From JACKFB01 sp041389525 (GTDB taxonomy: Bacteria; Myxococcota_A; UBA9042; PHBI01; JACKFB01), in assembly GCA_041389525.1 (NCBI GenBank), contig JAWKRR010000024.1, positions 36,589 through 100,588 of the forward strand: a stretch of DNA of 64,000 nt. The letters run 5' to 3'. The notes beneath the pieces are model-generated. The model saw only the letters and a list, made by a program, of their open reading frames with translations. It ran no database searches and had not been told where the DNA came from. A program made the translations under genes and the position numbers. Shown one piece after another: positions 60,752 through 64,000 of this stretch. Numbering within the stretch: position 1 is the stretch's first letter; each line of letters begins with the position of its first letter.

Positions 60752-61740
60752 TCATGCAGCCTTCCGGGCGTCCATGCGGCGCCGTCGTCGCTGGTCGCGT
60801 GCGGCTTCTAGCTTGCGGTCGCGTTCGTCCCAGATGGCCTGCTCGCGGCCGGCGAGCTTGTCTTCCGGGGTCACGTAGCCAATGGCTGCATGAAGGCGCA
60901 CGCCGTTGTAGTGCTGCACGAAGGCACCGACGTCTCGGCGAGCGTCGTGGAGGCTCTCAGGTGGCTTCGGGCGGATTGTCGTGGTCTTGAGGGTTCTGTG
61001 CCACCTCTCGATCTTGCCGTTCGACTGAGGATAGTAGGGCGAGGTGCGGACGTGGGTCATTCCCGCGATGCGAATGAATGTCTTGAAATCACGGGCGATG
61101 AACTGAGGGCCGTTGTCGGAAATGATTCGTGGCGCCGCGTCCGGGTACTTCTCCCGGGCGCGCTGGACGATGACCTCGACGTCCGCCTCTGTCATCGCCT
61201 CGCGGATTTCCCAGTGGACGATGACCCGGCTGAACCCGTCGAGCAGCGTGCAGAGGTAGTAGAAGGTCCCCGCGACGTTGATGTACGCGACATCGATGTG
61301 CCAGTGCTTGTGGGGCGCGCTGGGCTGGTTAAAGCCGGTCCCCTTCTTCGAGGTCTTGCCGTTCCATCGGTCGAGCAGTCCCGCGGCGCTCAGGACGCGA
61401 TAGGTCGTCGAGGGGCTCACCGCAACGAGGTCGGCGTCCAGCATCATGAAGGACAGGCGCCTATAGCCCTCGAGGGGGTGCGCGGCGTGGTAGTCGAGAA
61501 TCGCCTGCCGTTCCCAGTCCTCGAGCCAATGGTCACGGGGGATCCTACCGTTGTGTTCGTTGGCTGTGCCGTACCGCCCTCTCCACGTGTAGTACTTGCC
61601 GCGGGACAGGCCCAGCCAGCCCACCAGGCGCTGGACCGCGATGTCGGTCTTGGCCGAAAGGCCGTCTATGAAGTCCACGACCTCGTCCCGCGTGTCATGG
61701 GGAGCCCAGCGGCCATTCAAGGCTCCCCAAGTTCTTTTTT
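60752..61740 (-). CDS. IS3-family transposase OrfB (translated by -1 frameshift from OrfA)
   Basis: About 320 aa from the frameshift site. The DDE catalytic triad of the IS3 integrase fold is visible: HWHIDVAYINV (Asp1), RIISDNGPQFIAR (Asp2) and SNGKIERWHRTL (Glu), with spacings as in IS3. Other conserved segments are LEGYRRLSFMMLD, SPSTTYRVLSAAGLL and the C-terminal YNGVRLHAAIGYVTP. Its reading frame is exactly -1 relative to OrfA at the A7 run, so the element is expected to make OrfA and OrfAB. All catalytic residues are intact, so it may be functional. Confidence 0.93.
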
Positions 61741-62043
61741 TAGCGTCACGTACTCCTCGGAGATCTCGGCGATGACGGTGTCCTTCCTGGCGAGCTTGGC
61801 TTCGAGCGCCTCGATGCGCCGCTGAAGCTCGGCCTCCCGAGAGCCACGCTTGCTGCCCCCAGCGATGGACTCGACCGCCACCGGCAGATTGTCCAGGAGC
61901 TGCTGCTGCCAGCCGTAGAACACAGAGGGTTGGAGCTTGTACTCGTCGCACAGGTCCGAGACGGGGACCTTGTCCTTGAGGTGACGGCGCAGGATCGCGG
62001 CCTTCTCCTCCGAGCCATACTTTCGACGGTTCTTCTTGCCCAT
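61717..62043 (-). CDS. IS3-family transposase OrfA
   Basis: 108 aa. Helix-turn-helix at residues 9-60 (EEKAAILRRHLKDKVPVSDL, then CDEYKLQPSVFYGWQQQLLD), followed by a leucine-zipper-like helix (ELQRRIEALEAKLARKDTVI), as in IS3 OrfA proteins. It ends TLKKELGEP. A run of seven A (minus strand; 61735-61741) just before the stop is the slippage site giving OrfAB. Start ATG 62043 with GGAG about 8 nt upstream. Confidence 0.92.
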   Translation of the reverse strand: MGKKNRRKYGSEEKAAILRRHLKDKVPVSDLCDEYKLQPSVFYGWQQQLLDNLPVAVESIAGGSKRGSREAELQRRIEALEAKLARKDTVIAEISEEYVTLKKELGEP

Positions 62044-62157
62044 GAGCGACTCCTTCCGTCTCCACTAGACGGAGTTGGGTGGTGTCGCGTTTCAGCTGAA
62101 CCGGTACAACTGGCCCAGCCGCGCACGCCTGCTCGAATCGCCACCCCGTTAAATGAC

Positions 62158-62183
62158 GAAGCCCCACCGATTGGTGGGGCTTC
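62158..62183 (-). terminator. Hairpin terminator downstream of tRNA-Asn
   Basis: GAAGCCCCACC (62158-62168) pairs with GGTGGGGCTTC (62173-62183) across a GATT loop, an 11-bp stem. On the minus strand it follows the tRNA 3' end by a few nucleotides; the downstream sequence is only moderately T-rich, so termination could also be assisted by Rho. The stem is perfect. Confidence 0.7.
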
Positions 62184-62187
62184 TGGG

Positions 62188-62263
62188 TGGCTCCGGCAGT
62201 AGGACTCGAACCTACGACCTAGCGGTTAACAGCCGCGCGCTCTACCAACTGAGCTATGCCGGA
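62188..62263 (-). tRNA. tRNA-Asn (anticodon GTT), CCA encoded
   Basis: The minus strand folds as a tRNA: acceptor stem TCCGGCA with TGCCGGA, D-arm AGCTCAGTTGGTAGAGC, anticodon arm GCGGCTGTTAACCGC with GTT in the loop (CTGTTAA), and T-arm GTAGGTTCGAGTCCTAC. The genome-encoded CCA is at 62188-62190 and the discriminator G at 62191. The gene is followed by the hairpin described separately. The IS3 right end lies 80 nt downstream. Confidence 0.97.
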
Positions 62264-62365
62264 TCAGCCGTGGGGGAGGTTTATGTAGGTCTTTCGGCGT
62301 GGGTGTCAAGTGGAAGTGCGTTCCGCGCGGTGCGTGGTATGAGGGCGCGGCTTGGAGGTGTGGTG

Positions 62366-64000
62366 GTGGAGTTTCCTCTTGAGGTGTTGCCCGTCGGCGG
62401 GCTTGGCGAGATCGGCATGAACTGCATGCTGATTGGGCGCCGGGGCCGTTACGTGTTGGTCGACGCCGGGGTGCAGTTTCCCGCGTCTTGGGAGATCGGC
62501 ATCGAGCGGCGCCTGCCGGATCTTGGGTTCCTGGCCTCTTGGAAGGACAAGATCGAGGCCGTCGTCATCACCCACGGCCACGAAGATCACATCGGCGCGC
62601 TGCCTTGGGTGCTGCCGGCCCTCGACAACGTGCCCGTGTATGCGTCGTCGTTCACTCGCGAATTGATCCGTCGCCGCCTGGAGGAACACGGGCTCTGGCG
62701 CTCGAACCTCGTCACCCTCCACGAACCCGGCGTGCGCTTTGACGCTGGGCCCTTCGAGGTCGAGCCGATCCGCGTCACCCACTCGCTCCCCGACTGCTCC
62801 TCCCTCGCGTTCCGCTCCGAGGACGGCACCATCCTCCACACCGGCGACTGGAAGATCGACGACGAGCCCATGGACGGCGAGGCCTTCGATCGCGCCGCCT
62901 TCTCCCGCCTCGGCGACGAGGGCGTCTCGCTCCTCCTCTCCGACTCCACCAACGCCTCCGCCCCCGGCCGCACCGCCAGCGAGTCCGCCGTCGCCCGCGC
63001 CATGGCCCAGCGCGTCACCGACTGGCCCGGCCGCGTCATCGTCGCCATGTTCGCCTCCAACCTCCACCGCCTCCGCGGCCTCGTCGCCGCCGCCCGCGCC
63101 TCCGATCGCAAGATCGTCTTCGTCGGCCGCTCCCTCGGCTCCTACCTCGACGCCGCCTCCCGCGACGGCCGCGCCCCCATCGACCCCGGCAACATCGTCG
63201 ACGCCGCCAACCTCGCCAACATGGACCCCGCCAAGACCCTCGTCGTCGTCACCGGCAGCCAAGGCGAACCCGGCTCCGGCCTCTACTGGGCCGCTCGCGG
63301 CGAGCACCGCTACCTCGAACCCGGCCCCGGCGATCTCCTGCTGCACTCCGCCCGCATCATCCCGGGCAACGAAGACCGCACCTACGACATGCTCAACCAC
63401 CTCGGCCAACGCGGCGTCACCCTCGTCTACGGCCGCGCCACCGGCATCCACGCCTCCGGCCACGCCTGCGCGGACGAGCTCCGCGAGATGCTGTCCCTGG
63501 TCCGCCCCCGCCACTTCGTCCCCCTCCACGGCGAGTACACCTTCCTCACCCGCCACGCCGAGATCGCCCGCCGCGAAGGCGTCACCGACACCACCATCCT
63601 CCGAAACGGCGAGCGCCTCCGCATCGCGGACTCCGGCGGCACCGTCAAGGCAGCCCGCGGCGCCTCCGAAAAGCTCGAGATCATCTACTCATCCGGCATC
63701 GCCCTGGGCGACCGCGACGCCATGAAGCTCTCCGAGCGCCTCCGCATCGCCTGGAACGGCGTCGTCATGGTCTCCCTCACCCTCACCCAGGGCGCCGACC
63801 GACGCTGGGAGGGCAGCGACGCCAAGGTCGACACCCGCGCCCTGTGGCTCGGCGAAGACGCCGACCTCGCCGCCGACATCGCCACCACCGCCAACCACGT
63901 CCCCGCCAACTGCCCCGCCGGCACCCCGCTCTCCGAGCTGGAAGAGGCCATCCGCGGCAGCGTCCGCGCCCTCTGCCGCCGCAAGGTCGGCAAGAAGCCC
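62366..64000 (+). CDS. Ribonuclease J (5' part; runs off the window end)
   Basis: Open from GTG 62366 (GGAGG at 62354-62358; neighbouring GTG 62363 and 62360 are alternatives) through the end of the window, 545 codons. Metallo-beta-lactamase/beta-CASP RNase: N-terminal VLPVGGLGEIGMNC, the zinc motif THGHEDHIGALPW, HTGDWKIDD, DSTNA, then the beta-CASP segment SNLHRLRGLVAAARASDRKI and the C-terminal GSQGEPGSGLYWAARGEHRY. RNase J degrades and processes RNA, 5'-3' exo and endo. The last residues seen are RKVGKKP; the stop lies beyond the window. Confidence 0.95.
   Translation, partial: MEFPLEVLPVGGLGEIGMNCMLIGRRGRYVLVDAGVQFPASWEIGIERRLPDLGFLASWKDKIEAVVITHGHEDHIGALPWVLPALDNVPVYASSFTRELIRRRLEEHGLWRSNLVTLHEPGVRFDAGPFEVEPIRVTHSLPDCSSLAFRSEDGTILHTGDWKIDDEPMDGEAFDRAAFSRLGDEGVSLLLSDSTNASAPGRTASESAVARAMAQRVTDWPGRVIVAMFASNLHRLRGLVAAARASDRKIVFVGRSLGSYLDAASRDGRAPIDPGNIVDAANLANMDPAKTLVVVTGSQGEPGSGLYWAARGEHRYLEPGPGDLLLHSARIIPGNEDRTYDMLNHLGQRGVTLVYGRATGIHASGHACADELREMLSLVRPRHFVPLHGEYTFLTRHAEIARREGVTDTTILRNGERLRIADSGGTVKAARGASEKLEIIYSSGIALGDRDAMKLSERLRIAWNGVVMVSLTLTQGADRRWEGSDAKVDTRALWLGEDADLAADIATTANHVPANCPAGTPLSELEEAIRGSVRALCRRKVGKKP

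Larger units (their letters stand above)
60701..62108 (-). mobile_element. IS3-family insertion sequence
   Basis: About 1408 bp. Imperfect terminal inverted repeats: the left end (TGTGTTGGTTCAGCGGGAAC, then GCGACA) and the right end on the minus strand (TGTACCGGTTCAGCTGAAAC, then GCGACA) agree at 20 of 26 positions and end TG...CA. It encodes OrfA and OrfB in the usual IS3 arrangement with a -1 frameshift. No convincing target duplication is visible at either flank (CGA versus ACT), so the element is old, recombined or a boundary is a few bases off. It lies beside tRNA-Asn. Confidence 0.85.

Noticed and set aside
62306..63556. Minus-strand open frame with Gly/Val/Glu-rich repeats opposite RNase J
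   Set aside because: RNase J on the plus strand has full metallo-beta-lactamase motifs; the opposite frame is a codon-bias shadow.

Overview
The window is a very GC-rich stretch of bacterial chromosome. Its gene content suggests a Myxococcota-type (former deltaproteobacterial) organism: a MYXO-CTERM-like sorting signal, metal-binding-motif and Cys-rich secreted proteins, many lipoproteins, a Hanks-type Ser/Thr kinase with a long C-terminal region, and an aerobic group-1-type [NiFe] uptake hydrogenase. The taxon is an inference from gene content. No rRNA is present; one tRNA (Asn) lies near the right end.

Layout. 1-4.7 kb: end of a beta-propeller gene, a 1131-aa beta-propeller lipoprotein and a small NADP-binding oxidoreductase. 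4.7-16.3 kb: a complete [NiFe]-hydrogenase locus. hypF is on the plus strand. Convergent to it, on the minus strand, runs hupS-hupL-cytochrome b-protease-hypC-hypD-hypE-crotonase-hypA-hypB-nickel transporter. 16.7-22.8 kb: a four-gene minus-strand operon of unknown role (HExxH protein, HEAT-repeat protein, AAA+ ATPase, SAM methyltransferase). 23.3-25.2 kb: a ribbon-helix-helix/zinc-ribbon regulator overlapping an ABC1/UbiB-family kinase gene. 25.3-29.1 kb: tandem paralogs of a large Cys-rich lipoprotein, the first copy broken. 29-37 kb: a DUF4143-type ATPase with unusual upstream palindromes, a putative barrel protein, a double cNMP-binding protein, cydAB-type bd oxidase, and an ATPase plus Toprim-like pair that resembles a defence module. 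37-41.6 kb: a GluR0-like ligand-gated potassium channel overlapping or abutting a cysteine synthase, then an SGNH hydrolase. 41.6-47 kb: an extracytoplasmic redox operon (TlpA-ApbE fusion, two Cys/heme-motif proteins, a MYXO-CTERM/DUF4266 chimera, a DUF3570 barrel). 47-58 kb: VOC protein, DUF2157/GDYXXLXY pair, Ser/Thr kinase, Na/Pi cotransporter, HEAT protein, and two inverted paralogs of an unrecognised family. 58.6-64 kb: a lipoprotein alpha/beta hydrolase, an IS3-family element, tRNA-Asn and the start of RNase J.

How the genes work together. The hydrogenase locus carries both structural subunits, the membrane cytochrome, the endoprotease, HypA-F and a nickel permease, so hydrogen oxidation feeding a quinone pool is the most plausible function. 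The neighbouring bd oxidase could serve as a terminal oxidase. The 41.6-47 kb operon is held together by consecutive 4-nt stop/start overlaps and is probably an envelope flavin/heme/thiol redox module.

Caveat on sequence quality. hypF, hypE, hypD, hupL, hupS, cydB, the ABC1 kinase 3' end and the defence-like ATPase all carry frameshifts. Many of these are compensated within 10-40 nt and leave catalytic motifs intact. This pattern fits assembly indels better than gene decay, so boundaries in those genes are approximate.
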